A DNA stretch of 64,000 bases from RYN-230 sp036509255 (GCA_036509255.1 DATCFY010000079.1:1-64000), one strand, 5' to 3'; counted from the first letter of the stretch, positions 8,194-16,912 are shown. Notes: generated from the letters alone by a model not told the origin. A program made the numbers and translations.

Positions 8194-8745
8194 TCAAATG
8201 ATGCCGAGCGGCAGCTCGGCGGCCACCCGCCAGCTTGCGGCAGCCTGGGTCCCCGTCATCAGCCAGGCGCAGCTGACGTGCGTGCGGACCGGCAGTGCGG
8301 CCGTGACCTCAGCCTCGGCTGCCTCGAGAGCGCCAGGGCCGCCCGGCGGGCGGTCACCGATGGTCAGGTGCGGCACCACATCGGGGTAGATGCCGCCGAA
8401 CGGCGGGTACTGCGGGAAGGCCGCGTGCACGGCTATGGTCAGCGCACGGAACGGGTCCGCTGGCTCAGGGGCCAGCCAGAGAACCTCCTGGCCGAACCAG
8501 GCAGTCTGGGCAAACACGCAATCGAAGGCGCGCACCGAGGCGACAGCCGCAGCCGCCGTCACAACGACGTGACTGGTGACCGCCGCGGGCAGGACGAATG
8601 GGTAGAGGATCGTGACATGGGCCGGGACGCCCCAGGCTGCGGCCCGGTCCAGCCGGTCACGGAGTCCGCTCACAGCCTTTTCCGCCTCGGGTACCGGAAC
8701 CAGGAGGCAGCTCTCGTCGGCGGGCCGCCCGTGCTGAGCACTCAT
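8194..8745 (-). CDS. 2'-5' RNA ligase-family (2H phosphoesterase) protein
   Basis: 183 residues with the two HxT motifs that define the 2H phosphoesterase fold: AHVTILYPF near residues 42-50 and PHLTIGDRP near 126-134. The family (LigT/ThpR-like) hydrolyses or ligates 2',3'-cyclic or 2'-5' phosphodiester bonds in RNA or nucleotides; stand-alone bacterial members are mostly uncharacterised. The ATG start overlaps the stop of the upstream 132-aa gene by 4 bases (8742-8745), so translation is probably coupled. Confidence 0.85.
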   Translation of the reverse strand: MSAQHGRPADESCLLVPVPEAEKAVSGLRDRLDRAAAWGVPAHVTILYPFVLPAAVTSHVVVTAAAAVASVRAFDCVFAQTAWFGQEVLWLAPEPADPFRALTIAVHAAFPQYPPFGGIYPDVVPHLTIGDRPPGGPGALEAAEAEVTAALPVRTHVSCAWLMTGTQAAASWRVAAELPLGII

Positions 8746-9140
8746 CCGTCCCGGTCCTGGCCCAGCTGCCCAATCCCGCCGGCGACGTATCCGGTCTTAG
8801 GGCAGCTCCACACGGCCTGCCCTTCCCGCACGACGGCCGACAGCGGATGAGAGTGGGGATGCTGCGGGCATGGCGGCCAGTTCGTCGGCCGCCCGATACT
8901 GCACAGCTCCTCGACTGCCCACTCCTGGACCTGATCAGCCACCGAGGCGATCCGCTGGGGGAGTGGCTCTCCAGCCATCGCGGAAACGCCCTGCCCCGAG
9001 CCGCCCGGACTGAACAGCATCGCCGTCACCTGGTCTTCGAAGTCAGACCATTGACCGTCCTCGACCCGGGGGATCACTGAGCCAGAGTTTCCCAGGTCGC
9101 GGAGAACGGGAGCGAGTGCCTCGGTTAGTGCGCGGTCCAT
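8742..9140 (-). CDS. Hypothetical protein with C-terminal zinc-ribbon-like tail
   Basis: 132 residues from the ATG at 9140, chosen because the longer frame (to 9230) adds unconserved sequence. The first half (ALTEALAPVLRDLGNSGSVI, then a WSDFEDQVTAMLFSP segment) looks globular. The C-terminus has NWPPCPQHPHSHPL followed about 15 residues later by VWSCPKTG; paired CP motifs with His-rich spacing suggest a small Zn site. Similar tails are common in orphan actinobacterial proteins. The 3' end overlaps the RNA-ligase-like gene by 4 bases, indicating an operon. No function can be named. Confidence 0.7.
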   Translation of the reverse strand: MDRALTEALAPVLRDLGNSGSVIPRVEDGQWSDFEDQVTAMLFSPGGSGQGVSAMAGEPLPQRIASVADQVQEWAVEELCSIGRPTNWPPCPQHPHSHPLSAVVREGQAVWSCPKTGYVAGGIGQLGQDRDG

Positions 9141-9207
9141 GGAGTCCTCAATGTGGCAGGCGTGATGCGGGGTCGATGGCGGCGCGGTGAAGGCCAGGGC
9201 TACCCGC

Positions 9208-9714
9208 TCAGTAGTAGCCCTTCTGGCCATCCAGCAGTTCCCGGATGGCGTCCAGGTGACCGGCGTGCCGGGCGGTCTCTTCCACCATGTGGATCACCAT
9301 CCAGCGCAGGGTTGCGGCGTCGAAGTCGGTGTGCTTGCCTACGGCGTCCAGAGGATGAGCCGCGATGATCTCGCTGGACACGGCGCATTGGCGTTCGTAG
9401 TCCTGGAGGAGCTGGGCGAGCGGAACCCCGGCGACCATCATGTCGGCGTCCTCGGGACCGTCATCGAGCCCAGGCCCGACGGCCGGCCGGCCCAGGAAGA
9501 CAACCTCGAACCAGAGGTGCTCGACCCAGCGCAAGTGGGAGACGACGCCCGCCATCGTCATCAGCGGGGAGGCCGGGAGAACAGGGCGATGGGCATCCGC
9601 GTCCGACAGTCCTTCGCCCTTCATGTGCACGATGGCGCGCTGTAGGTCAAGCCAGCCGACAAGCTGGGTCCGCTCGTCAGCCACGGACGGAGGGCGCTCG
9701 CGAACAGGCGGCAT
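9208..9714 (-). CDS. DinB-like DUF664 protein
   Basis: 168 residues from the ATG at 9714; upstream in-frame sequence is Arg-rich and unlikely to be coding. Diagnostic segments are VVSHLRWVEHLWFE (first His motif) and MVIHMVEETARHAGHLDAIRELL (His-x3-His near the C-terminus), with GYY at the end, all typical of DUF664 four-helix bundles. These bind a metal ion and are inferred to use mycothiol. It is a distant paralogue of the gene at 7019. The 67-bp gap to the downstream 132-aa gene would allow co-transcription. Confidence 0.87.
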   Translation of the reverse strand: MPPVRERPPSVADERTQLVGWLDLQRAIVHMKGEGLSDADAHRPVLPASPLMTMAGVVSHLRWVEHLWFEVVFLGRPAVGPGLDDGPEDADMMVAGVPLAQLLQDYERQCAVSSEIIAAHPLDAVGKHTDFDAATLRWMVIHMVEETARHAGHLDAIRELLDGQKGYY

Positions 9715-9897
9715 GGGCACCGACGCTACCCAACGCGGTCTCGTCAGGCACCTGGGTTTCCCGCCGGCGCGTCCGCTGGCCGCTGCCCGGCCTGCCAGCG
9801 GACGGCAGAGTCGGAGGGTGGGATACCCTGAGCGACTGCGTGCCCGGCCCGCCCTGTGCCGTTCGCGACGGCGCAACGGAAGAAAGGTGTGGCACCG

Positions 9898-9960
9898 ATG
9901 TACTTCCTGATCCGGCGGATCATCCGGTACTTCATGCGGCGCTGGCGGCAGCGCCCCTGA
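9898..9960 (+). CDS. 20-residue Arg-rich amphipathic microprotein (candidate)
   Basis: An ATG at 9898 opens a 20-codon frame ending in TGA at 9958-9960. The peptide begins MYFLIRRII and ends MRRWRQRP: hydrophobic residues alternate with arginines, giving a strongly cationic amphipathic helix. GGAAGAAAGG lies 8-17 bases upstream, a good ribosome-binding site, and GGATACCCT near 9821 could be a -10 region. Too short for homology by eye; short cationic peptides of this kind occur in actinobacterial genomes but are rarely annotated. It may be a membrane-active or regulatory peptide, or chance. Confidence 0.4.
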   Translation: MYFLIRRIIRYFMRRWRQRP

Positions 9961-10201
9961 ACCGGCGGCCGGGAGCCAGGGCGTCGAGCTGCCAGGGGCG
10001 CTGCTGGATGATCAGGCACCGGTCCCCGGCGTAGAGCGGCCCGGCTTCCTCAGCGATGGCTCGTGCCCTGGCGAGGCGATGCCGAGTTGCGACCACAAGG
10101 CTGCGGCGCCCGCAGCCAGCGCCTGGCGAGCGGTCCCCGGCCCTGCTCTGACGGCCTGAACCCATTGGCCTGCCCTGCGGCCAGACGGATGGCCGGACAG
10201 T

Positions 10202-10894
10202 TCACGGGACCAGCGGCCCGCTGAGGGTGGGTTCGCCGTTCCGGCGGTCGCCCTCCCAGGTAATGGCCGGGTCGTCGGCGGGAAGCCGGCCCCACAGCAG
10301 GAGCAGCAGGTTGGCGGCGGTGGCACCGATAGTGGCCACGGGCTCGCCAGGTCCGAGAGTCCAGGACGAGCCGGTGTCGCGCGCGCGGAGGCGGATCGCA
10401 TGCCGGGGAGCGGCCATGCGGCCGAGCCGGGCCTGCCTCGGTGTTATGGTGCCGACGACTTCGGCGACCCCGTCGGCGGCCAGCTCCGGGTCAAGCGAGC
10501 TGGGGATCCCGAGGGCGTGCTCGGCGTCCCAGCGGTGCACGAGCGTTTCCAGGCACCTGCGGCGCTGCCAGAAGCCGGCGGTGGGCGGAGGGGCGATAGT
10601 CCAGGCGCTGACCGACGGATCAGTGTCCAGGGCGGCGAGTTGGACGCCGCAGGTGTCGCGGAACCAGCGCGTCAGGGCGGCCCGTTCGGGTGGCGCCGCG
10701 GGTCCCTCGTAGTCGCCGTGCTTTTCGGCCACGGCCATCGCGGCCCACATATTGCCCTGGCCCAGGTGGTCGGCGAGATCGTACAGCGTCCACTCACCAC
10801 AGTGCTCCACTGGCGCGGACAGGTCTCCCGCCAGGCAGGCTTCGAAGGCGCCGGACTCCCGGCGCAAGTGGGCCAGATAGCTCCCAGGGTCCAT
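10202..10894 (-). CDS. Maleylpyruvate isomerase-family (MDMPI) protein
   Basis: 230 residues. The N-terminal DinB-like metal-binding bundle is recognised by WTLYDLADHLGQGNMW (first His) and CLETLVHRWDAEHALG (His-x3-Asp/Glu-His), the hallmark of mycothiol-dependent maleylpyruvate isomerase homologues (TIGR03083-like). The C-terminal domain (from about 150) ends in LLLLLWGRLPADDPAITWEG, the usual MDMPI C-terminal pattern. The enzyme class uses mycothiol for isomerisation or conjugation; the real substrate is unknown. It lies divergently from a second MDMPI-type gene at 10995, about 100 bp apart. Confidence 0.9.
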   Translation of the reverse strand: MDPGSYLAHLRRESGAFEACLAGDLSAPVEHCGEWTLYDLADHLGQGNMWAAMAVAEKHGDYEGPAAPPERAALTRWFRDTCGVQLAALDTDPSVSAWTIAPPPTAGFWQRRRCLETLVHRWDAEHALGIPSSLDPELAADGVAEVVGTITPRQARLGRMAAPRHAIRLRARDTGSSWTLGPGEPVATIGATAANLLLLLWGRLPADDPAITWEGDRRNGEPTLSGPLVP

Positions 10895-10994
10895 ACCCGG
10901 ACCCTACCCAGGAGATCCCGTCTGGGCAGCGGCGCCGGGGCCGGGGCGCTCTGCGATCCGTGGAGTTGTCAGCGGTATCTGCGAGGCTGGCGGC

Positions 10995-11747
10995 ATGGAG
11001 AGTCAACGACTGCGTGATTGCCTCGACGCTGATTTCCGGCGGCTTCGCGACGTGGCCGGAGGTGCCGATCCCGGTGCGGGGGTTCCGAGCTGCCCGGGAT
11101 GGACGATGACCGATCTGCTTCGCCATGTGGGTGCGGTCTACCTGCATAAGGTCGAGTGCATGCGGCTGGGCCGCGATCCCGGATCGTGGCCACCCCCCGG
11201 CCTGGGGCAGGAGCCCCCGCTGGAGCTCCTCGACCGCAGCTATGCCGCGCTGACCGGGGAGTTCGCTACCCGCCGTCCTGGGGACCGCTCCTTTACCTGG
11301 TATGGGCCCGATCAGAGTGTGGGGTTCTGGATCCGCCGGATGGCCCAGGAGACGGTCATCCACCGGGTTGACGCCGAACTGGCAGCCGGCGGCCCAGTCA
11401 CCGGAATCCCCGGCGACCTGGCCGCCGATGGCGTCGATGAGCTGCTGGTGAGCTTCGTGGAGTACGGCACGACCGGATGGCCGGAGGAGTTCGCGGAGAT
11501 GCTCCAGCCCGCCGGTGACCGCCTGGTCGGCGTAGTCACCCCCGAGCGGTCCTGGATGCTTCACCTGACCAGCAAGGATGTACGGGTGGAGGAGTCCGCC
11601 GCGGGCAGCCCGGCGGCGGTAATCGAGGGTCCGGCGGCGGATGTCCTGCTGTGGCTGTGGGGCCGCGGCGGGGAGAGTGCCGCCGCTACGGGTGATGAGG
11701 AGACGATCGCGCTGCTGCGCAAGGTCCTGGTCGCCAGCACTCAGTGA
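10995..11747 (+). CDS. Maleylpyruvate isomerase-family (MDMPI) protein
   Basis: 250 residues with the complete two-domain architecture: N-terminal PGWTMTDLLRHVGAVYLHKV, metal motif MAQETVIHRVDAELAAG, and C-terminal DVLLWLWGRGGE. Same family as the divergent neighbour at 10202 but clearly not a recent duplicate (low identity). Predicted cytosolic mycothiol-dependent transferase/isomerase with a divalent metal. ATG start at 10995 is preceded by GAGGCTGGCGGC, with no strong Shine-Dalgarno sequence, so the mRNA may have a very short leader. Confidence 0.9.
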   Translation: MESQRLRDCLDADFRRLRDVAGGADPGAGVPSCPGWTMTDLLRHVGAVYLHKVECMRLGRDPGSWPPPGLGQEPPLELLDRSYAALTGEFATRRPGDRSFTWYGPDQSVGFWIRRMAQETVIHRVDAELAAGGPVTGIPGDLAADGVDELLVSFVEYGTTGWPEEFAEMLQPAGDRLVGVVTPERSWMLHLTSKDVRVEESAAGSPAAVIEGPAADVLLWLWGRGGESAAATGDEETIALLRKVLVASTQ

Positions 11748-11770
11748 CCCCGGCCATCAGCCCCCGCTCA

Positions 11771-12433
11771 TCACGAGGCCTGGGCGAGGACGAGGGTGTG
11801 GCCGCTGGCTCCCTCGGGGATGTAGCGGTGCCACAGGGGTGTGAGCCGCGCCGCCTCGAACCAGCGGAGATAGGTGCCGGTGTCGGCGTGGTCCCAGAAC
11901 ATGTCGGCACCGAGGTACCGCTCGGTCCCCGTCCACCGGGTGGCCCCGACGATGGCCAGGAAGTAGCCGCCTGGCTGGAGCCAGTCCCGGACCCGCGGGA
12001 ACAGCACCTGCTGGTCGGCGACGGGCACGTGGATCAGCGCGTAGAAGGACACCACGGCGTCCGCGCTCGCTGGCCTGAGGTGCAACGCGGTCATGTCCGC
12101 CTGGATCAGGCTGGCCCGGGGGACGAGCCGGTGGGCCCGGCGGAGCTGGACGGCGGAGAAGTCGACCCCGATCACCCGCAACCCGTGGCCAGCCAGCTCG
12201 CGGGTCGCTGGTATGCCCGCGCCGCACCCTAGATCGACGACCCGGGCTCCGGGCCGCAGCAGGCCCGCGAGTTCCGCTATCCAGCCGGCGTAACGGCTGG
12301 TTTCCTCCGCGGACGTGGCGGCCGGCTGGCCATCGTCACCGCGATACGCCACTGAGATGGTGTCGTAGCCGCGGCGGACCAGGTCGCGCTGCCGGTCACG
12401 CTCGGCCGCACCATCGGAATCCATCATGAGCAT
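11771..12433 (-). CDS. Class I SAM-dependent methyltransferase
   Basis: 220 residues, Rossmann methyltransferase: motif I VVDLGCGAGIPATRELA (about 65-81), motif II acidic VIGVDFSAVQL, motif III QADMTALHL, motif IV AVVSFYALIHVP and post-motif LQPGGYFLAIVG. This is the ubiquitous methyltransferase-11/25 type; acceptor unknown. The start ATG at 12433 lies inside the 3' end of the upstream GNAT gene (38-bp overlap), so the two are probably translationally coupled. Confidence 0.88.
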   Translation of the reverse strand: MLMMDSDGAAERDRQRDLVRRGYDTISVAYRGDDGQPAATSAEETSRYAGWIAELAGLLRPGARVVDLGCGAGIPATRELAGHGLRVIGVDFSAVQLRRAHRLVPRASLIQADMTALHLRPASADAVVSFYALIHVPVADQQVLFPRVRDWLQPGGYFLAIVGATRWTGTERYLGADMFWDHADTGTYLRWFEAARLTPLWHRYIPEGASGHTLVLAQAS

Positions 12434-13103
12434 CCTTCCCTGGCCAGCCCAGATCAGGCGACGCCACGTCCGTGGCCCCCGGTGCCTGCGCGCGGCCCAA
12501 AAAGTCGATCCGCATGACGGCCCGCCGGGATGTGGGCCTGCTGACCTCAGTAAACCCCGCGTCGGCGAATATGCCCCGGCTCCCCACGTACAGTTCGCCC
12601 CAGGTGATCTCCTGTCCCGGCTGGGTGATCATCGGGTAGCCCTCGACGGCGCGTGCGCCGCGCTCCCGCGCGAAGCCGGGCGCGGCGGCAGCCAGCGCGC
12701 GGCTGACCCCGCGGCGCCGGAAGCCGGTCCGCGTGACGAAACAGCTCACGACCCAGATGCCCTCGTCGGCCCGGTCCTCAGCCCGTCCCGCCCACGGGAC
12801 GCGGGTGCGCAGCAGCCGCGGATAGGCCGTGCGAGGCTCGACAGCGCACCAGCCCGCGGGCTCGCCGTCCAGGTAGGCCACCAGGCCGCTCGTGGCGGCG
12901 GCCGCCGGATTCCCGCAGCCGGTCTGCTCGCGCAGCCGCTCGGCCCGTTCCTCGACGGGAACCGACTTCCACTGGAAGTCCCGGAACTTGAACCACTGGC
13001 ACTGGCATCGGGCCGGAGCGCCGCGGGTGCCGAAGACCGCCTGCAGGTCCTCCCAGGATGTCTCGTTCGCGGGCACGACCGAGGAGAGCCTGGTCTCTGT
13101 CAC
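12396..13103 (-). CDS. GNAT-family N-acetyltransferase
   Basis: 235 residues from a GTG at 13103, chosen because upstream in-frame sequence is low-complexity. The GNAT core is visible: substrate region CQCQWFKF, beta strand GLVAYLDGEPAGWCAVEPR, then IWVVSCFVTRTGFRRRGVSRAL, which is the acetyl-CoA binding Q/R-x-x-G-x-G/A loop (RRRGVSRAL), and a C-terminal VGSRGIFADAGFTEVSRP. The family acetylates amines of small molecules or proteins. The C-terminus overlaps the methyltransferase start, suggesting a two-gene operon. Confidence 0.88.
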   Translation of the reverse strand: MTETRLSSVVPANETSWEDLQAVFGTRGAPARCQCQWFKFRDFQWKSVPVEERAERLREQTGCGNPAAAATSGLVAYLDGEPAGWCAVEPRTAYPRLLRTRVPWAGRAEDRADEGIWVVSCFVTRTGFRRRGVSRALAAAAPGFARERGARAVEGYPMITQPGQEITWGELYVGSRGIFADAGFTEVSRPTSRRAVMRIDFLGRAQAPGATDVASPDLGWPGKDAHDGFRWCGRA

Positions 13104-13300
13104 GGTCCGCGCTGTGCCTGCCACCGCCGCACCACCGTCCCTCCAGCCCGGTGATCCCACTTCTACAGCACGGCACCGACACCGGCGCCGGGAAGGCATC
13201 CGCAGATCACCGGCGCCCAGCCCGGCGCGCTACGCCCCCAGCCTCCCGAAGCTGAACCCGCTACCAGCAGCCGTCCTCTCAGCCGGGCCGGCCGGGCGAG

Positions 13301-14131
13301 TCAGCCAGGGAACCGGCCGGCCAGCTCGCGGGCTACCTCGATGGGGCGGGGTTGCCCGCCCTGGGCGAGGGCGGTGAGCGCGACCTGGTCCGCGCCGGCG
13401 TCGAGGTGTTCCCTGACCCGCGCCATGACGGTGTCGGCACTGCCCCAGATCACCAGCTCGTCGACAAGCCGGTCGCTCAGGCCCTCGATATCCCGGCCGG
13501 TGAATCCCATCCGGGCGAAGTTGGCGCGGTACCCGCTGACCCCGGACAGGAAGCCCAGCGGGATGCGGGCGGCCTCGCGGGCCCGGCTGGCGTCGGTGTC
13601 GGGGACGACCAGCTGGCTGATGACGAGGGCGGAGTCGCGGCCCAGCACGCGCCGCGCCTGCTCGGTATAGGCGGGCGTGACCAGGAGCGCCACCGCCCCG
13701 GCGGCCCTGTCCCGGGCGAGTTCGAGTTTGCGGGGGCCGAGTGCGGCCAGGATCCGCCGGCCTGCCGGTACCGGCGGCTCCCCCTGGTCGAGCTGGTCGA
13801 GGTAGTCGTTCAGCGGCCCCAGCGGGCGGGGCTTCTGCGGGCCGCCCAGGCCGACGACGAAGCGGTCCGCCGCGCTGCCCTGCAGTGAGGCGTACAGCTG
13901 CCGGACCGCGGCGGCCGGATAGACATCCAGGGGGATGATGCCGGGTGCGACCGGAACCGAGGAGGTGGCCCGGACGATGGCCGCGATCCGGTCCAGGCTG
14001 TCGAGCTGCCCGCCGGGCAGCCAGAGCGTCGAGTATCCGAGTTCCTCGAGCTCAGCCGCCTCCCTGAGATACGTGTCGTCGGCTGAGACCGTCAGCGCCA
14101 TGCCGACCGGCCCCAGGCTGAGCTTGGTCAT
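13301..14131 (-). CDS. LLM-class F420-dependent oxidoreductase
   Basis: 276 residues from the ATG at 14131. A luciferase-like (beta/alpha)8 barrel: YSTLWLPGGQLDSLDRIAAI, VPVAPGIIPLDVYP, DRFVVGLGGPQKPRP (cofactor phosphate region), LGPRKLELARDRAAGAVALL and a C-terminal TVMARVREHLDAGADQVALT. This matches the TIGR03620-like F420-dependent LLM family of actinobacteria, oxidoreductases that use F420 rather than FMN; the substrate is unknown. Monocistronic by spacing. Confidence 0.88.
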   Translation of the reverse strand: MTKLSLGPVGMALTVSADDTYLREAAELEELGYSTLWLPGGQLDSLDRIAAIVRATSSVPVAPGIIPLDVYPAAAVRQLYASLQGSAADRFVVGLGGPQKPRPLGPLNDYLDQLDQGEPPVPAGRRILAALGPRKLELARDRAAGAVALLVTPAYTEQARRVLGRDSALVISQLVVPDTDASRAREAARIPLGFLSGVSGYRANFARMGFTGRDIEGLSDRLVDELVIWGSADTVMARVREHLDAGADQVALTALAQGGQPRPIEVARELAGRFPG

Positions 14132-14212
14132 CCGTCCTCCCGCCGGCCAGCCTGCCGTCCTGGATGACGGTAGAACCTCAACCGGACTTGAAGTCAAGCG
14201 GCGGCGGCCGGG

Positions 14213-15042
14213 TCATGGTTTCCGGCCGCCGCCTCCCCACATGGTCGCCGGGCTGGTGGCCTCGGCTGGCGAGTCGGGCCGCCATTCGGGGATGCGGACG
14301 ATGCCGGGCGCGGCCGGGTCGAGGCCGTCGAAGAACCGGCTGACCTCCTCATGGCGGCGCAGCGTGATGCTCTGCGACATGAGGCGGTTCAGGCGCCAGG
14401 CCACCTCGGCCATGGACTCCGCGTCGATGTCGCTGGCCGGGTGGGACAGCACCAGGTAGCTGCCGCCGGGCACGGCGTCAAGCAGCTGGGCCACGATCCG
14501 CCGCGGATGTTCCTCGTCGGGGATGTGCTGCAGGACCGCCATCAAGACGATCGCCACCGGCTGCCGGAAGTCGAGTGTCCGCGCGGCCGCAGCGAGCAGG
14601 GGACCCGGCTGGCGCAGGTCCGCGTGGAGATAGTCAGTGGCTCCCTCGGGCGTGCTGGTCAGCAGCGAGCGGGCGTGGGCCAGCACGATGGGGTCATGGT
14701 CTGCGTAGACGACCCGGCATCCGGGTGCGGCGGTCTGGGCTACCTCGTGGGTGTTGTTCCTGGCGGGATGCCAGTGCCTATGTCCAGGAACTGGCGGAGG
14801 CCGACGTCGCGGGCCAGCCAGCGCACGGTGCGGGCCAGGAAAGCCCGGTTCGCCAGGACCGATAACGCCAGATCGGGGTAGGCCGCCATCGCCTGCTGGG
14901 CGGCCTCGCGATCAGCTGCGTAGTTGGCGGTTCCGCCCAGCCAGTAGTCGTAAACCCGGGCGGCGTGAGCCATCCCCGTATCGAGGGCCGGTGGCTCGTG
15001 ACCGTGCGCGGTGCCCCGGCTCCCTAACGAATCTCCGGCCAT
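14213..15042 (-). pseudogene. PF04672-type SAM methyltransferase with a frameshift
   Basis: The reading frame from ATG 15042 encodes HAARVYDYWLGGTANYAADR, ARTVRWLARDVGLRQFLDIGTGIPP and then stops near 14740. The continuation NNTHEVAQTAAPGCRVVYAD, HDPIVLAHARSLL, VAIVLMAVLQHIPDEEHP and EVSRFFDGLDPAAPGIVRI lies in another frame down to 14213. Together they reproduce the entire PF04672 methyltransferase fold (about 270 residues). Adding one base after CCAGG near 14756 would restore the frame. So it is either a recent frameshift mutation or an assembly error in a G run. Function when intact: SAM-dependent methyltransferase of unknown acceptor, a family strongly expanded in actinobacteria. Confidence 0.85.
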
Positions 15043-15075
15043 TCCTCGGTCCCTTCTGACCTGCCACCCGCCAGG

Positions 15076-15900
15076 TCACCGGTGCGCGGCTGGCGGTGCT
15101 ACCTCGAGACTGGCCCGCGCCGGGCGGGCGGGGGAGCGGCGCCTGCGCTTAGCGCGGGCGTAGATGATCTCCGGCTTACCGTCGCCGGGGCTGCGGCGGT
15201 CCAATTCGAACAGCGTGGTCGCGGCCATCAGATCGCTGAGCTTGGCGTAGCCGTAGGTCCGCGAGTCAAAGTCCGGCCGCTGGTTGGTGATGATGTGGCC
15301 CACCGACGCCAGCGCGGCCCAGCCGTCATCGTCGGAGGCCCCCTCTACCGCGTTCCGCAGTTGGTTGATCAGCGCATTGTCCGCCTTCAGCTGGGCCGCG
15401 GAGGGACGCGGGGCCGTCTTCCCGGCCTCATCGGCAGGCTCGGCAGCCGTCTCGGCGTAGGTGAGGTTCTCGATGTAGATGAACTTGTCGCACGCGGCCA
15501 CGAAGGGCTTCGGCGTTTTCCGCTCGCCGAACCCGTACACGGTCAGGCCCGACTCACGGATACGCGCGGCCAGGCGGGTGAAGTCACTGTCGCTGGACAC
15601 GATGCAGAATCCGTCGAATCGCCCCGAATACAGCAAATCCATCGCGTCGATGACCATCGCCGCGTCGGTGGCGTTCTTGCCCCGGGTGTAGGCGAACTGC
15701 TGGATCGGCTGGATGGACTGGGCGAGCAGCTGGTCTTTCCAGCCCCTCAGACTGGTGCCGGTCCAGTCGCCGTAAGCGCGCTTGACGTGGGCGGTGCCGT
15801 ACTTGGCCACCTCGGCCAGCAATTCCTCGATCATGGTGGGCTGCGCGTTGTCCGCGTCGATGAGCACCGCCAGCCTGGCGGGGGAGTTCTCGCTGACCAT
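15076..15900 (-). CDS. NYN domain protein with LOTUS/OST-HTH-like C-terminus
   Basis: 274 residues from ATG 15900, which has GGGGGGAG just upstream. Residues 5-160 form a PIN-like NYN nuclease: AVLIDADNAQ (first Asp), KRAYGDWTG, NATDAAMVIDAMDLLYSG and FCIVSSDSDFTRLAARIRE (acidic cluster), then GLTVYGFGERKTPKPFVAAC. Residues 175-250 (LINQLRNAVEG, GYAKLSDLMAATTLFEL) match the OST-HTH/LOTUS RNA-binding module, and the tail is basic. Such proteins are predicted RNA-processing or -decay nucleases. Stand-alone gene. Confidence 0.92.
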   Translation of the reverse strand: MVSENSPARLAVLIDADNAQPTMIEELLAEVAKYGTAHVKRAYGDWTGTSLRGWKDQLLAQSIQPIQQFAYTRGKNATDAAMVIDAMDLLYSGRFDGFCIVSSDSDFTRLAARIRESGLTVYGFGERKTPKPFVAACDKFIYIENLTYAETAAEPADEAGKTAPRPSAAQLKADNALINQLRNAVEGASDDDGWAALASVGHIITNQRPDFDSRTYGYAKLSDLMAATTLFELDRRSPGDGKPEIIYARAKRRRRSPARPARASLEVAPPAAHR

Positions 15901-16109
15901 GACCACGCTGCTCCCCCCGGGGGGTATCGGATCCTGTCTGGCGGCCGGACAAGACGTCACAGCCAGGTGTTCAGGGTCGCCAGAACTCTACGGGAGAAGG
16001 AGGCAATCTGCCTGGCGAGCCGCCTCGCTCGCCCCTCGGCGTCCCCCATCGTCCAGGCCACCAAACCCCGGCCGGGCAGAGGGGGACGGCCAGCCGGCCG
16101 GTCCCGGAG

Positions 16110-16901
16110 TCAGGCCGGTGCGGGACGGCTGTCCAGCGCGGCCAGGAAATCGGTGATCGCCGCCGCGATCTGGGGTGCCCCGCGGCGTGGCAGGTGATGG
16201 CCGGTCTGGCTGAGAAGCTGCACGCGTGCGTCGGGCAGGGCGGCGGCCAGCTGATGGGTGGTGCCGACGGGGATGAGCGTGTCGTCCGGGTCCGCGATCA
16301 GCAGAGTTGGCTGCGTGACGCTCCTCAGCGATGCGGTAAGGCCGTCGAGCTCGTGTACCAGCGCCCGCTGCTCGGTCAGGAAGCTGCGCCACAGCGGACC
16401 GTGATCGTGATGCGCGTGTCCCCAGATGTGCCAGTTGACATGCTCATCGGCGGTGAGCGGCCGGCCGAGCCGCCGGGTGATGGCGGCCAGGCGGGCCCGG
16501 GCCAGCCAGGGAGTCAGCCACCACGCCGCGAGCGCGCACACCTCTCCCGCCGCCGGGGCAGCCAGCAGCCAGTCCCATCCGGTCAGGCAGTCGGGGCCGA
16601 CGCTGGCCAGCAGGATTAGCGCCTCGACCCGGTCCGGCGCCTGCTCGGCGACCGACAACGCGACGCCGCCGCCATAGGAGTGGCCAACCAGGACCGCCCG
16701 CCCGATGCCGCGCGCATCCAGTTCCGCCAGGACCGCGCGCGCGCCGTACTCGAAGCCCCCGGCGGGCTGCTGGCTCGTCCCGTACCCAGGCCGGTCCACC
16801 GCCAGGACACGGAGCGTGGCCGGCAGCCGGTCGGCAACCTGCTGCCAGTCGGCGGCCGAACCCGGCTGGCCGTGCAACAGCACGACCTGATGCCTGCTCA
16901 C
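16110..16901 (-). CDS. Alpha/beta hydrolase
   Basis: 263 residues, canonical alpha/beta-hydrolase fold: VVLLHGQPGSAADW with the HG oxyanion hole, VDRPGYGTS, nucleophile elbow VLVGHSYGGGVAL (Ser about residue 95), acid region LLIADPDDTLIP and catalytic His in SQTGHHLPRRGAP. Lipase/esterase/haloalkane dehalogenase-like; the cap region around 130-175 has two membrane-like helices but no true transmembrane segment. The adjacent AhpD-like gene ends 12 bases upstream on the same strand, so they probably form an operon. Confidence 0.9.
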   Translation of the reverse strand: MSRHQVVLLHGQPGSAADWQQVADRLPATLRVLAVDRPGYGTSQQPAGGFEYGARAVLAELDARGIGRAVLVGHSYGGGVALSVAEQAPDRVEALILLASVGPDCLTGWDWLLAAPAAGEVCALAAWWLTPWLARARLAAITRRLGRPLTADEHVNWHIWGHAHHDHGPLWRSFLTEQRALVHELDGLTASLRSVTQPTLLIADPDDTLIPVGTTHQLAAALPDARVQLLSQTGHHLPRRGAPQIAAAITDFLAALDSRPAPA

Positions 16902-16912
16902 ATCACAGGAGC

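Noticed and set aside
9932..10165. Possible minus-strand gene with ARAIAEEAGPLYAGDRCLII
   Set aside because: The segment looks coding-like but has no convincing start and overlaps the microprotein; it was left in the gap between genes as unresolved.
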